A DNA stretch of 64,000 nt from Mermis nigrescens (lineage: Eukaryota > Nematoda > Enoplea > Mermithida > Mermithidae). Below the pieces are notes generated by a model. That model saw only the letters and a list, made by a program, of their open reading frames with translations. It was not told the origin of the DNA and did no database searches. The first letter of the stretch is position 1; every line of letters starts with the position of its first letter. The position numbers were made by a program, and so were the translations under genes. Positions 1 through 11,448 of this stretch are shown piece by piece. Location of the stretch: NCBI GenBank assembly GCA_036768485.1, contig JAVLUZ010000154.1:23532685-23596684 (forward strand), read 5' to 3'.

Positions 1-232
1 GAAAATGAGGCAAAATGAAGGGTAAAAACGAATGAAAATTGAAAATTTTTCAAAATTACTTCATATTGACCAGAAGCTGTATACAAACTAAGTTTTAACG
101 CTACTTTAGCGCTTATACCAATTTTTGAGGTCACTTTGGCCCAAGGAAGCTCAATTTTTATTTTTACCCCCCCCCCAGAGACCGGCTGACCCCCCCCCCG
201 AGATCGTGCAATGCACCCACTGCCCACATATG
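1..232 (+). repeat. Small interspersed repeat family R3, partial copy
   Basis: Begins with GAAAATGAGGCAAAATGAAG and contains the block AACGCTACTTTAGCGCTTATACC followed by C-runs. The same order of blocks appears at about 480-718, 5162-5393 and 21585-21845. Length near 250 bases, non-coding, probably a non-autonomous DNA transposon. Confidence 0.6.
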
Positions 233-479
233 GAAGGAACCAAGCGTAGGCGTAGCAGTTTGTAACCTGGAACAAGAAACCCAATTAAAAATCAGTCAGA
301 ATTTCATTTATGAAAAGTGTTTTGGGATTCTTTTTCTTCCAACCGATGGAAACATCAAGAATAGAGGGTTTTTTACCTATGCCCCTAACTTTTCGCCTTT
401 TTTCGAAATTCAACCATAACCACATATGGACGGATGGCGCGGGACAAAACATGTACTGGAGGTTGGGGTCTAGATCACC

Positions 480-718
480 AGAATGGAAAAATAAGAAAGT
501 TTTTAGCGAAAATGAGACAAAATGAAGGACGAAATGGATGAAAATCAAAAACTCCCTTCTTAAGTGCATTAAATTGTCCCAAAACTGTGAGCTTTGTTTT
601 AACGCTATTTTAGCATATACCAGTTTTTGGGGGCATTTTGGCTCAAAAAAGCTGATTTTTAACCCCATTCTCCAGATCAGCTGACCCTCTTCTATGATCG
701 GTCAAGCCACGCATCTAC
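480..718 (+). repeat. R3 repeat copy
   Basis: Same block order as the copy at 1-232: AAAATGAGACAAAATGAAGG, AACGCTATTTTAGCATATACC, then CAGCTGACC and a terminal ACGCATCTACGG. Lies 130 bases beyond the SLC66A1 stop codon. Confidence 0.6.
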
Positions 719-850
719 GGCCGGGCAGACCCTTCTTCCGATTTCTATAACACTATCGTGAATACCTAACTAAATATGATGTAAGCTAGCATGAGACCTA
801 GCTTCATCAGAGTTTTTTTAGTCATGTTCGCCCTGGGGCGTTCTTTCTCC

Positions 851-1263
851 TCAATCGATGTTTGTTAGCTTTGTCGAATCATCATCTTCGCACATTTCCG
901 GCACCGACGACTCCGACGAAATCGGCACTTTATAATAATATTTATTATATAAGCAATATTGCACCAAAATGCCTATGTCGAGTACGAAACAGACAACACA
1001 GCCGATGAGCCAAGGCAACTTTTTTACGTAGTGAATTAGACCATGGCCACCGAGGGCCACCGAAATGCCATAAGTGCTATTGGCGGCGATGATCAAAGCG
1101 AACATAAACAGGGAAACGCCTTCGGTCGAACGACGCTCGAAATTTTTGTACATTTGGGGCAAGCGACCAATGATGTACAGCGCATTGGCTATTGAACCAA
1201 AAACGTAGCCTATCAGTTCGGATTGATCGCTGAAGAATAACGTCGCTGGTTGCGGAATGGGGG
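851..1263 (-). CDS. SLC66A1: SLC66A1/LAAT-1 lysosomal amino acid transporter, last coding exon
   Basis: Last exon of a PQ-loop transporter that, in known members, exports lysine and arginine from lysosomes. The translation contains the second PQ motif (GRLPQMYKNF), then a STEG(V)SL segment and hydrophobic helices around MFALIIAANSTYGISVAL and LPWLIGCVVCFVLDIGILVQY. This is the family order for the C-terminal three-helix bundle. It ends in an acidic tail (MCEDDDSTKL) and a stop at 851-853. The exon opens after a TTTTTTAG acceptor and starts with two bases that complete a codon begun at 5398, so frame is kept across the 4.1-kb intron. The 137 codons include the stop. I cannot check the C-terminal lysosomal sorting signal with confidence. 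Confidence 0.85.
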
Positions 1264-3765
1264 CTAAAAAATTTCCTAGCCTGAATTTCGAATATTGAAA
1301 TTAAATAAATCATTCGGGAGAAAATTGAATTGATCATTGAATTTTGATTTTAAAATAAAATTAAGATTAAATTCAAAAACGATGCTTTCGTACGGCGTTC
1401 TACACGATTTTTCTGAACGAGCCTGCGTACAGGATGTTCGGAAAAAAGAACACATTTTTATTTTGCCAGCAACTGTTGTATAAGTCAAGCAAAGTTAATA
1501 AAACTTTCCAAGAATGATCTGGTTGTGCTAAGAGTTCAGTGTCGTTCTGTAACTACAGCTGATACTACAGTGCAAATTCGAACATGCACTCCAACAAGGA
1601 TTCGAAACACCAAATTCCGACTATCATACATATTTATGCTGTACATATCAAAACTTGTCTGGGTAGCTTAAGTTTGGTAAATAGCGATATTTAAATGAAA
1701 ACAATATTAAGATGGCACTGAAAGCAGAATTTCGACTTTAGAGTGTTCACTGCTCTCAGGTTTAATTTTGTCTCAATATCGCACTTTTGCCGAGACAAAT
1801 AAATTAGACCAGGTTTAAGTATGTTGTGACGTTTTTCTTCAAAAATATTGACTAAGAGGCATCTCTTTAAGCAAAAATAATTTATTTCAAGCAGCTTCTG
1901 GTATGGGTTCTGTGCAGTCACTGATTCATTAGGGCATCGCCCTTTGCTGTGCAAATGTTAGTGACTTTGATTTGCACAAAGGCCAACGGCAAGTCATTCT
2001 TTATTTAGAATTACCTACTACATAATATTCAGAGAACACCTAAAATATGAAATATAACTTATTTAAGGTCGTAGTACAACTTCCTGATCAGAAGATTTGT
2101 TTAACAGATAGTGCACAATGTATTGTAAAAGTGGATAATTTAGAGAAGTAAATTCGTGGTTGAGTTTGGCTAATATGGTGCCAAGCAACTACTGCTGAGT
2201 GATGTACTGCAATTTTTCGCTAGCATGTTCAAGGATGGTTGTGCGATAAACTGGCAAAAAATCTTTTTCAGTTTCCCAATATTCTTTCGAGTTTCAACTA
2301 GAAACAAAATTTGTCCTTTTTTCCGAAGACCCTGTAGACCTTAAAGTAATCAAAACTTATTGCTTCTTTTAATACATTGAAATGCAATAGGATAAAGCTT
2401 TGAATCCCTTAGCTTTGTATCCTAAATTTGTTTCGAGAACAAAACAATTTGTTGTTTAATTAGGTATTTAATAGTAAATTCAATTAAGGTTGCATAGGTA
2501 ATTGTTCTACGTTTCGCTATTATATTACAATCATGTTTTACATATTTAAAAATCATCCTTCCCTCAAACGCTGGAATAATCTAATTAATCTGTATGCAAT
2601 ATTCCGATGTCGCTGTCAAATTTCTATTATAGCAAAAAAAGCAAGATTTATTGCTTCATTTTTCCAGGTATGCAATCAATTTTTCAAGTTGATCTGAAGC
2701 ATATCAAGAATAAAAAACGTCTGTGCGTAAAAGTAATACACAATAATATGCGAGTATGTACTAAAATATGCATAAAAATAACCATAGAGGCCGCAACCTG
2801 ACTTAAGAATTTTAACCGGAACAGTAACGCTATAAGTGCACTGAATCTATCCACAATGCCGTACAATATCGGTGAAAAACCTCAAGTCGTGGTCAAATTT
2901 TTTAAAACGTACTTTATGTGGGTTATAAATACATATGTACAAGTGGCGGGAGTTCGAGGTAGACTATACACGTGCAGCGTGGGAATTTAGGGAGATATGT
3001 CCCATTAATTTTTTGAAAAGTGCCGTCTTGGGCTACCATGGGTACGCGTCAAAGACACCGTTTTCCGACGTTTTAAACGAAGCTAGTTCTTTTTATAACG
3101 TAAAAGCAAAAGAATTTAAATATGAGTAAATTAAACAAAATATAGTCAAAAAATATGTATCCAAAAATTTAATACTTTTGAGCCCAAAATAGATCTAAAA
3201 ACGAAGGCACACTTTCTATGATTTTTTTTAGAAATTGATAGTTCCGGGGGCCAGCAGCCATCTTGCAGGGGATCAGCAGCCATTCTGCAGGGGATCAAAT
3301 CCTCTAACCCCCCTCGAATGATGCTTTTCAGTGAAATGGCTGAAGCACTTGATGGATTTCAATAAAATAAAGTGTTTTAGGTAGATAATTTTAAACGGAA
3401 CTATTTTGCCAAAAAAAATTGTGCTAGCTTATGTCTACAGTATGCTTGGCTCTAAAAAGTGCTCAAACTTTGCATGATCACTATAGTATATAGATTTTGT
3501 TTCATATTTTGAAAAATAGCAATTAAGTTAGATATCTTTGTGCTCTAAATTTCACTCTTTTTTTGTTTTTCGTGTTACTGAATAGTTCGTCCTGCAATTT
3601 CAATTTAATCTTTTTCCGATATGGCTGCCCCCGAAAAAGGTATGCATTTTACTCGCGCCATGTTTCATATTTTTCCAATGTTTAAGGACATTTTAGAAAG
3701 CCCAAAAAAGTTCTTTCGAATGATATCCTGTTTGTCTGATTTAGTAAAGAATTCCAGTTTTTAAT

Positions 3766-4800
3766 ATGGCCGCCAATTATTCAAACATGCTTATTTTTGC
3801 AGATGATATTAAGATTTATGCAAAGTCTGAGCACTTTTTCCATCTTCAAAAATTGCTAAATCGAATTTCTGAATGGTCAGATTTTTGGCAGCTTTCTTTA
3901 TCCTTACCAAAATGTCAGGTCCTTCATTTTGGTCATAATAATTCTCGAATGGTTTACACAATAAATAATAGCCTCGTCTCAACCTCAAAATCCCCTGTAA
4001 AAGATTTAGGCATATTAATTGATGAAAAACTTAATTTTACTGCTCACATAAGCAAACTTGTGAAGCAGGCCTTTCATCGCATGTCACATATTTTTCGCTG
4101 TTTCAAAAGTAAGGATTTGACACTTCTCACAATGGCCTATAAAACTTATGTACGGCCTCTTTTAGAATATTCGACCTCTGTTTGGTCACCACATACAAAG
4201 CAAAATATTCGTAACATTGAAAAGGTTCAACGATACTTTACTAAACGTGTCTTAGGGTGCCGTTATCCAAACATCATGTCTTATCAGGATCGACTTCAGG
4301 TATTGAATCTGGAATATCTAGAGAATAGAAGGTTATTGTACGATTTAAGTATGGTGTACAAAATGTTTCATTCTGCAGTTGATGTTAATGTAAATGACTT
4401 CTTCACATTATCAGACAACAACACTAGATCCACCAACACATTAAAATTAAAAGTCACTGCTCTAAAATCTAACTTGAAGAAATATTTTTTCAGTCACAGA
4501 ATAATAAATATTTGGAATATGCTCCCCGAATCAGTGGTAAACGCTTCCAGTAGTAATATGTTTAGGCTAAAATTAGAAAATCTAAAAATGAACTATGGAG
4601 AATAAACCTTAGTCATAAGTAAGAGCACTGCCTTTATGACCTTGCACAGCAATGTTTTCTTCTTGGTGCGAGCTGTATTCGCATTATTGCTTTAATGTCT
4701 TTATTCTGTATTCTACATTTTCCGCGACTGTACATTTTTCTCTTCGTTAATGTTTTCTGATGACGTATTTTCGCTGTTGCAATAAACTTTATTTTGTGAG
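3766..4800 (+). mobile_element. 5'-truncated non-LTR retrotransposon (CR1/Jockey-type), RT C-terminal half
   Basis: One open frame at 3766-4605 (279 residues) encodes the second half of a LINE reverse transcriptase. Visible blocks: the catalytic FADD box near residues 11-14 (MLIFADDIKIY), SLSLPKCQVLHFG near residue 50, the DLGILIDEKLNF block near 90, and the thumb region with YKTYVRPLLEYSTSVWSP and KVQRYFTKRVLG. Endonuclease and RT fingers are absent, as expected after 5' truncation. The Met at 3766 is probably not a true start. About 190 bases of 3' UTR follow, with AATAAA near 4782. The intact frame suggests a fairly recent insertion. It is antisense to the host gene. The exact clade cannot be fixed from this fragment. 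Confidence 0.85.
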
Positions 4801-5161
4801 TTTCTGACGTATTTCGAAATTTTTTCAGTAAATAGCTAGAAAATTTTATGTTATTTCTAATGAGCTATGTCTCATGTTCTGATCCTTCTAGTTCGTTCAG
4901 GAAATTTAAAAACCTCGAATTTATTCCTTGTTAGCGTAAGATTAGTTTCAAAAAGCAGAGTGCGATGCGTTGAGACCTTATAACCTTCTAGTCACCTACA
5001 TTGCCGATGTAATCTTTCGCACACCATTGATTTCAAGATTTAAAACTAAGTTTATTGCAGTTGCAGTTACTACAAAAAATCGATTTACGTAAAGTGCATG
5101 GGCGCACACAAAGTACGGGTACCCGATACTACAATTATGCCCACTTGGTCTATACTCTTAG

Positions 5162-5393
5162 AATGGTAAAGTATGACATTTTCTGGGAAAAAGGTATAAT
5201 GAAGGCCAAAAATTGATTAAAATTGAAAAATTACGTGAAAGTGCTTGACAATAATCAGAAACTTAGACTAACATAGTTTTTGCGCTATTTTAGCATATAT
5301 TAGTTTTGAGGCCATTTCGGATTAAAAAGTTTTCTGACTGGCCCCCAGACCGACTGACCTCCTTTTTTTAATCGGACAGGCTATGCATCTATG
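5162..5393 (+). repeat. R3 repeat copy abutting a splice donor
   Basis: Blocks AATGAAGGCCAAAAATTGAT, GCGCTATTTTAGCATAT and GACCGACTGACC match the other R3 copies. It ends in TATGCATCTATG, only a few bases from the SLC66A1 5' splice site at 5397. Confidence 0.6.
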
Positions 5394-5397
5394 TTAC

Positions 5398-5950
5398 CTC
5401 CTTCATTCATCGTTTTAACCGGGTTCGCCTCAATTCGCTGAATTCGGATCAGAAAGGCGACGCAGAAATAAGATACCAATAATAAAACAGGTTTCGCGGT
5501 CCCTCTTCTCGATTGGTCAGCGGCGGATTTAGACCTATTTTGGCAACTAGCCAGTAACTTTTTAACGTATTTGTAATAAAAATATTGTCCCACCAGCACC
5601 GAATCCTGAAATACGAAATAGAACGCCGTAATCACTTGAACCGGCAATTGATTGGACAGCAAGCTGCCAATCAAATTCAAGTAGTCGGCCGAATAAACGG
5701 ATAAGAGGAAATAGATCGATAGGGCGTCCTCGCAATGACCCCGCTTGTAATTCTCGTACGCCTGAGGTATGTTGGGGAATAGCCAGAGAAAAAGGAAACG
5801 AATCCGATCACGAACGCCCAATATTGGGTGGGTGAGTGAATGCACTGCCCAAATACGTCGTTGACCCAAGCAATTCGGCAAATGGTCAACGACGACTCGT
5901 TATTGTCGAAGTTCGAATCGAAAATTAGATATGTTGATCGAGGACATTGT
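5398..5950 (-). CDS. SLC66A1: SLC66A1/LAAT-1 lysosomal amino acid transporter, upstream exon (frame broken)
   Basis: N-terminal and central part of the same transporter. It reads an extracytosolic segment with an N-glycosylation sequon (NES), then WVNDVFGQCIHSPTQYWAFV. After that comes the first PQ motif (FPNIPQAYENYKRGH), ALSIYFLLSVYSADYLNLIG, LLSNQLPVQVITAFYFVFQD and a YFYYKY segment, all closely family-like. The first and second parts lie in different frames. The switch falls in a run of five T (minus strand, around 5790), where one more T would restore family spacing. A second mismatch sits near the N terminus: the ATG at 5945-5947 is out of frame with the conserved part, across a run of four T. 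Donor GGAG^GTAACA is at 5397. The start is uncertain; an acceptor-like CAG lies just upstream of 5950. Confidence 0.8.
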
Positions 5951-6050
5951 CTGAACAATTTTTTGGCAGATATAAGAATTTTCGATCCCCAATGATATAG
6001 AATATAAGTACATACAGGATAGGGCCACGTAACTATTTGTACCATTTGTT

Positions 6051-6409
6051 AACTATAGCTTCATTAATGAACAAAAGTCAATGAAAATTAGGCCAAAGAT
6101 GGATTATTCAATAGCAAAACAGGATTGGAAGCTTTATTTAAAACAAACGAATTGTTCGAACACTTCATTTTTTACGGGATCGCCATTCAACTCAATCCAA
6201 CGCTGAAGCCATTCCTTGTACCCGCAGTATTGTTTTCCTTCTTATCTCGGCAGTGACTTTCCTGTAAGCCAATTAAATGCAATTTTAAAGGTCAGGAATG
6301 CTGACAGCACTTTCGCTGTAAATTTCAAACTTGAAATGCCCCACAAAATAAATTGAATGGAGTCAAATCGGGTATAAGCGATCACCAGGAGTCAATTCCA
6401 ATGAGTGTG
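6051..6409. other. Upstream flank of SLC66A1, no feature seen
   Basis: AT-rich sequence upstream of the transporter exon. A further 5' exon or promoter is expected on this side, but I could not pick one out. Confidence 0.4.
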
Positions 6410-6962
6410 TCGCCAGGTATTGGTAAGGTACGTGTACACCTGCGTTAACCGTGTGTACATCAAGTTAGCGCAAGGCCTTTTCGAGTTGAGTTCGTAGGTT
6501 AGGTTCATAGGTTACGTTAGTAGGTACCTAGCGCAACGCCTTTTCGAGTTAGTAGGTTAGGTTCATAGGTTACGTTAGGTAGGTACCTATTTACCATAAA
6601 CTATGTTTACTACAATCGTCTGGGAGAGGAAAAAGAACATAAAGAGGTAGTGGCATTGATTCACCAATTTATTTGTTTTATCAATCATTGTTTTCCACTG
6701 TTTTGTTGTCTAGTGAGCGTCATGGCTCGTGATTCAAATATTCGAGAATTTTGTAATTTGACAGAGAATGAAATTGTATCGGAAAGTTTTGCTAGAGATC
6801 AAGGTCTCATTCTTGATGCTCAGACGCTTCCATCACCTAATCAGATAAAAAATCATAGTTTATACATAGTTTATGGTCATATATTAGGCACCTAATCTAT
6901 AAAATCCGAAGTACATTGTTAACTTGATGTACACGTACCTTACCGATACCGTGTCGCCTGAT
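6410..6962. mobile_element. Inverted-repeat element with a 66-bp tandem duplication inside
   Basis: The ends are inverted copies: GGTATTGGTAAGGTACGTG near 6416 and the reverse complement of CACGTACCTTACCGATACC near 6938. A CATCAAGTTA block is also shared. Inside, a unit containing CCTTTTCGAGTT, AGGTTAGGTTCATAGG and GGTACCTA is repeated twice (about 6470-6590). A short open frame at 6650-6895 (81 residues) follows; its ESFARDQGLI segment faintly resembles an ISXO2-type transposase N terminus, too weak to name. Confidence 0.5.
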
Positions 6963-6964
6963 AC

Positions 6965-9625
6965 GATTTGACTACGTGTGATGTTTCTTTGGTAAGTGTA
7001 CTCTGTGAACTCTTAAATGTACGCTGTACACCACTTGCATTACTAATATCCTTGGCCTTAAAAATCGCATTAGACCGATTTTCAGAGAAGTTACTACTGA
7101 AATGAGAACAAATAGTAAGAAGTCATCAATACGAGAAAGAAGCAAGAAGGAAGAAAATTTAGAGAAAAATAAATAAATAGATAAATAAAAAAGCAAATGT
7201 TAAATAAAAACAAAAGAAAAAAATTAAAACAGACAAAAAGACAGAGATAAAAGTGCAGCAAGCTATTAGTAAGAAAGAAAGAAAAAGAATGTAGTGCGTA
7301 ATGAATAATTTCAGTGTTTGATTGAGTTGGGTGGTGATCCCGTAAAAGTAAAGTAGTCTTTGACAAACTTGTCCGTTTTTAGTAAAACTTTGGAACCTAA
7401 TTTGCTATTGAATAGTCCACCTCTGACCAGATTTTCATTGAGCTTCGATTATAAATGAAACTAAAGTTGAAAAACGTTATGAATAGTTACGTGGCCCACC
7501 CTGCATGTATGTACATACATACGTACAAGAATACAGAATATATGTATAATTAGGAATGAGAAAGTACCTATAAGAATACAGAAAATAGTTACAATTAAGA
7601 ATATAAAACGCAATGTGAAAATATAGAATATGTTAAAACTAAGACTATACAATGCGATTGGCACGAGTCCGTTTTAGTAACAACCTCGCTTCTCATCTAA
7701 TACGTTCAAAAAATGTGACTAATTCTTAGCTTAACTTTGGTAGGCATAGCACAGAACCCGTACTTTTTATTTATCAACATCCTATTGCCAGAAGAATTTG
7801 GAAATAATCACTCGCCTTTATGCGTAATTAATGAGACAAATATTGCGTCACATGCGCCCATAAACGCACAACTCGGGTCCTTATTATTTTCGAAAGTCCG
7901 TGCGTAGGCAGCACGCCAAATTTCCTATAATTCTAACGTTAACAGGACGTTATTGACATTTCAGAGGCGTAAGTATGGTAAAAAGCCGAATTTTATCAAG
8001 TGCCAATGTTTTTGCTGATGCGAGCATGTGAGCAATGAGCAGACGCGCGGTTGTGACTGATATCAGTTTTGGCCAGTTTACTTAACTCCTGGTATTGGAA
8101 CGGAAATTGGCAAAACATCTATTGCTTACATTTAGCTACACCTATTTACTTAGTTATTCGAAACTTTTAGCCGAACAATAAAAAAGTCGAGCAGACATAT
8201 GTAAACACGTGTATTCATCGTGTGCGTGTGCGTACGTAACGTAAGTACAGCGAAGTTTTCAACGTTATTGGTGCCAAAAAAGATAATAGTGCCTGATACT
8301 ACTTTTAGCTCCAAAGCTGTTTTAATTTTGCTTTGGTAACAGCTTTGTTTTTTGCTGTTTTTTATATTTCAAGTGAACAAAGAGTACCTATGCGTGAGCA
8401 AATCATATTATGCAAAATAAACGTCATATACAGCGTGCGTCAAGAAGCGAATCGCCGATCGGACCTTTTACTTCTTAACGACGAACAGGCCCGATAGACA
8501 TGTGCGGAGTGTGCGGCCGCACAGGACCCGGGGGCCCCTGCCTGACACGCCATAAGCTACATATGTTTAGTAGGATATGTAACGGGCGGTCGTCATAACC
8601 ATCTACATCTTTCAAGTATTTCATTCAGCAAGTAGACGCTAACTGACCTTCCTATTTATGAAAATTCAAAAAATTTTGGCGCTTCGCACCAATTTCTCTT
8701 ATAGTCTGTTATATAGTTTTCTCTTATAGTCTTTTATATAGTTTTCTCTTGACTTTATTTGTTTTTTACAATATTTATAAATAATTGGCATTATGCGGTA
8801 GTTATATGTACACCAGCAAAACGTATTATCAAGAAGCTGCTAGTTTGTAATATGTATGTACTTAACAGAAAATCACTACATAAATTGTGTATATCTAAAA
8901 ATCACAAACTCGGGTGCTAAGGCAAATTAAGGAAAGCCGCCCTCCCTCACTGACCTAAAATACTCGGCGATAAATGAATAATATGTAGATATTGCAATAT
9001 TCTGGCTATGATTCATCGTAATCTTGTGGTTCCACCTTAAAAACGTTAACAAATCTAGATTTTTAGCGGCCTGGGTGGAACTTATGTTCTCACCCTAAGA
9101 ATTAGCTTCTGACAAGAAAGGGTCCCTGAAGAAAAACTGTTAATTCTTGAAACGCTTCCGAAAGATTGTCAGAATTGATCTACCAGACTTTTGAGCTAGT
9201 AACAAGTACCAAAGTCCCAAATTTCCAGACGTTACGCGCCGTATTTATTGTTTTTCTATAATTTTGCTTTTCTGAACAGCCCGAATTGAAGTAAGGCATT
9301 GTGAATATGTCAAAATTTTCTAGCAACTCACACAAAATTAGTTATTTTCTGTATGGGTAGCAGTGACTATAACTGAGTAGGTATTGTGGCAACAAGTTAA
9401 AAAGTTATTAAGCCGTCGAGCTTGGATTGAATGTAAAAGCATGACTGTTTTGCACTACATATTTTTTGTATCCGATTGAAATAAAATGAATCTATTTCGT
9501 AACATTTTATTGAATTTTTCTCGAATTTATACATGAAGCTCGCTAAGAAACACTCCAAAATACCAATACTTCTGCCTATCTTCTAGTAGTAGTAGACTGT
9601 TTTACTTCAAAATTTTCGTCTGCCA
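6965..9625. other. Non-coding stretch with microsatellites
   Basis: No convincing exon. It holds purine-rich GAAA-like tracts (7095-7300), a TGTATGTACATACATACG microsatellite (about 7503-7525) and GTGTGCGTGTGCG (about 8219). A short GC-rich patch lies at 8480-8545. A fragment of a GCGCTTCGCACC-containing repeat is near 8680. Confidence 0.45.
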
Positions 9626-9627
9626 AA

Positions 9628-10235
9628 CAGACGGATTTAGGGGAGGTGGGGGAGCGACCACCCCCCATTCACCCAGAGTCATTGGAAAGATAAAGAATGG
9701 ATATGTAATTTGCACTGGTTTTTGGCCGTCAGCAATCATAATTCCTCTAATTTTTCTGGCGCTTCGCGCCAGATAATACCATTAATGAGGTTTATTCACT
9801 TTCTTGGCGGCCCATAAGTCATATTTTCGCTCAGGGAATAGCTTTAAAACGATTTCGAGAGCAGAAACAGCTTTTTCAGCGTAGTTTTCTTCTAAGCATG
9901 AATTTTAAAAATTTTCGAAGTTCCACGTCAAATACTACAAATGCAGGTAATAGAGCAGTAATTAAGGTTCTACCGGTTTAATTTCAAATTTTCCGGCGCT
10001 TTGCGCTAGATTTTCACTAAAATCAAAGAAATATAATAATTTTCTCGGGCAAAATCGTCTAAATTTCAAAATTTTTCAAAATATGTTGCGCCAACCGATT
10101 TTAAATAAAACTAGACAACGCATAACGTCGAAAAAACGTTATTTTGCATATAGAGGGCAAATTTTTTGACCTATTTTTAACATGTTTTGGGAAAGTTAGG
10201 GTACCGCTTCTAGGAATATCCTAGATCTGTCACTG
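9628..10235 (+). mobile_element. Non-autonomous DNA transposon family R6, copy 1
   Basis: Ends CAGACGGATTTAGGGG and TAGATCTGTCACTG are imperfect inverted repeats of a CAGTGGCGGATYTA-like terminus, a form common in invertebrate hAT-like elements. Internal order (AAGAATGGATATGTA near 9697, a GGCGCTTCGCGCC hairpin at 9758-9770, TTATTCACTTTCTTGG, AAAACGTTATTTTGCATA) matches 41663-42237. No coding sequence. Confidence 0.6.
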
Positions 10236-10528
10236 CCCCCAAGGTCAGCACAAGTCTGTTCTTCAACACAAACTCTAAAAATTATGGCGCTTGGCTGAGT
10301 GTTTAAGATGGGCGTTTAAGTATTGCTTAGTGTACAAATATAGAGTGATCCTTCGATCTTTCTGTCTATGAAAAGTATAAAAAGGTGCCTGCATTTATAA
10401 TTTAAAGTGATAATCATAATTGTCCGAAAGGCATACGCAATTTAGCACGAGTTCGAGTCATCAAGGCAAGTGACAGGAACATAAATTGCATTTGTTGCCC
10501 CATATTTTACAACACTCTGTGACAGTTG

Positions 10529-10550
10529 CATAATAATAATAATAATAATC

Positions 10551-10605
<55 letters not shown>

Positions 10606-10850
10606 TAATATAAATAATAATAATAATAATAATAACAATAATATAAATAATAATAACAATAATAATAATAATGGTAATAATGATAATAATAATAATAATA
10701 GTATTAAAATGATATTATTATTATTATCAATATTATTGTTATTATTATTAATATTATTAATATTCTTATTACTATTAATATTATTATCATTATTATTATT
10801 ACTATTATTATTATTATTGGTGTTATTATTATTAATCATATTCATAAACG
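10529..10850. repeat. (AAT)n/(ATT)n mirror microsatellite
   Basis: About 160 bases of near-pure AAT/TAA repeat are followed by about 130 bases of ATT/TTA repeat. The complementary halves form a long potential hairpin centred near 10710. Long Asn- or Leu-runs read from this tract are artefacts. Confidence 0.9.
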
Positions 10851-10859
10851 CGCATTAGG

Positions 10860-11350
10860 TACATTTGACGAAGTGCCCAGCACCAGTCTATTCTATGGCA
10901 TAAAATCACATGGTAAACAAAATTATTAAAAAATAAACATAAAAAAATCATACTAGGTCTGACAAACATGATATACAAAACAAAGGCTTTGCCAACAGCT
11001 ACAAAATATCACTTTAATGCAGTTACATTAAAGCTGACGCTGCACGCAATCTTCCCATTTGGTTCTTATGGCTAAATCAAAGCATTGAGAAATTCCTGAA
11101 TTTTTTGTGCCTATAGCTATAAACGTTGATGAAAAATAATATCGATAAAATTTTTTTCAGTCAGTCGAACTAATAGGAACGTTGATGCAAAAATGCAAAA
11201 TATGTGCCATTATCTATAGTTTCGTCATGAAACGCATTTCAGGTTTTTAAGCCTTATATAAAAAGTGGTTTTTCGATTTTTTCTCATTTATGCGCACACA
11301 TAGTAAACAACGTGAATGTGCTACTAAGACTGATACGTAAGTCTAAGATA
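10860..11350. other. AT-rich spacer
   Basis: Nothing recognisable between the trinucleotide hairpin and the (TA)n tract. Confidence 0.4.
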
Positions 11351-11355
11351 ATAAA

Positions 11356-11357
<2 letters not shown>

Positions 11358-11446
<89 letters not shown>
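11358..11446. repeat. (TA)n microsatellite at the left edge of the foldback
   Basis: About 45 TA units run directly into the left end of the large inverted-repeat element (ACAAAGAAAAATGCTC). A shorter TA tract sits at the right end of the element (18391-18404). Confidence 0.9.

Positions 11447-11448
<2 letters not shown>

Larger units (their letters stand above)
1264..5397 (-). other. SLC66A1 intron
   Basis: Intron of 4.1 kb with GT at 5397-5396 and AG at 1265-1264, phase 1. It holds a LINE fragment at about 3766-4800 in the opposite orientation. A small repeat at 5162-5393 reaches almost to the donor. The stretches 1270-3765 and 4800-5160 are AT-rich and I see no further exon in them. Confidence 0.7.

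Noticed and set aside
3766..4605. Complete LINE with its own start codon
   Set aside because: The frame begins immediately before the catalytic FADD box, so most of the protein is missing. The Met is incidental.
6650..6895. Independent 81-residue gene
   Set aside because: It sits inside an inverted-repeat element and similarity to any family is too weak to name.
10526..10858. Poly-Asn and poly-Leu open frames on both strands
   Set aside because: They are translations of the (AAT)n/(ATT)n microsatellite.
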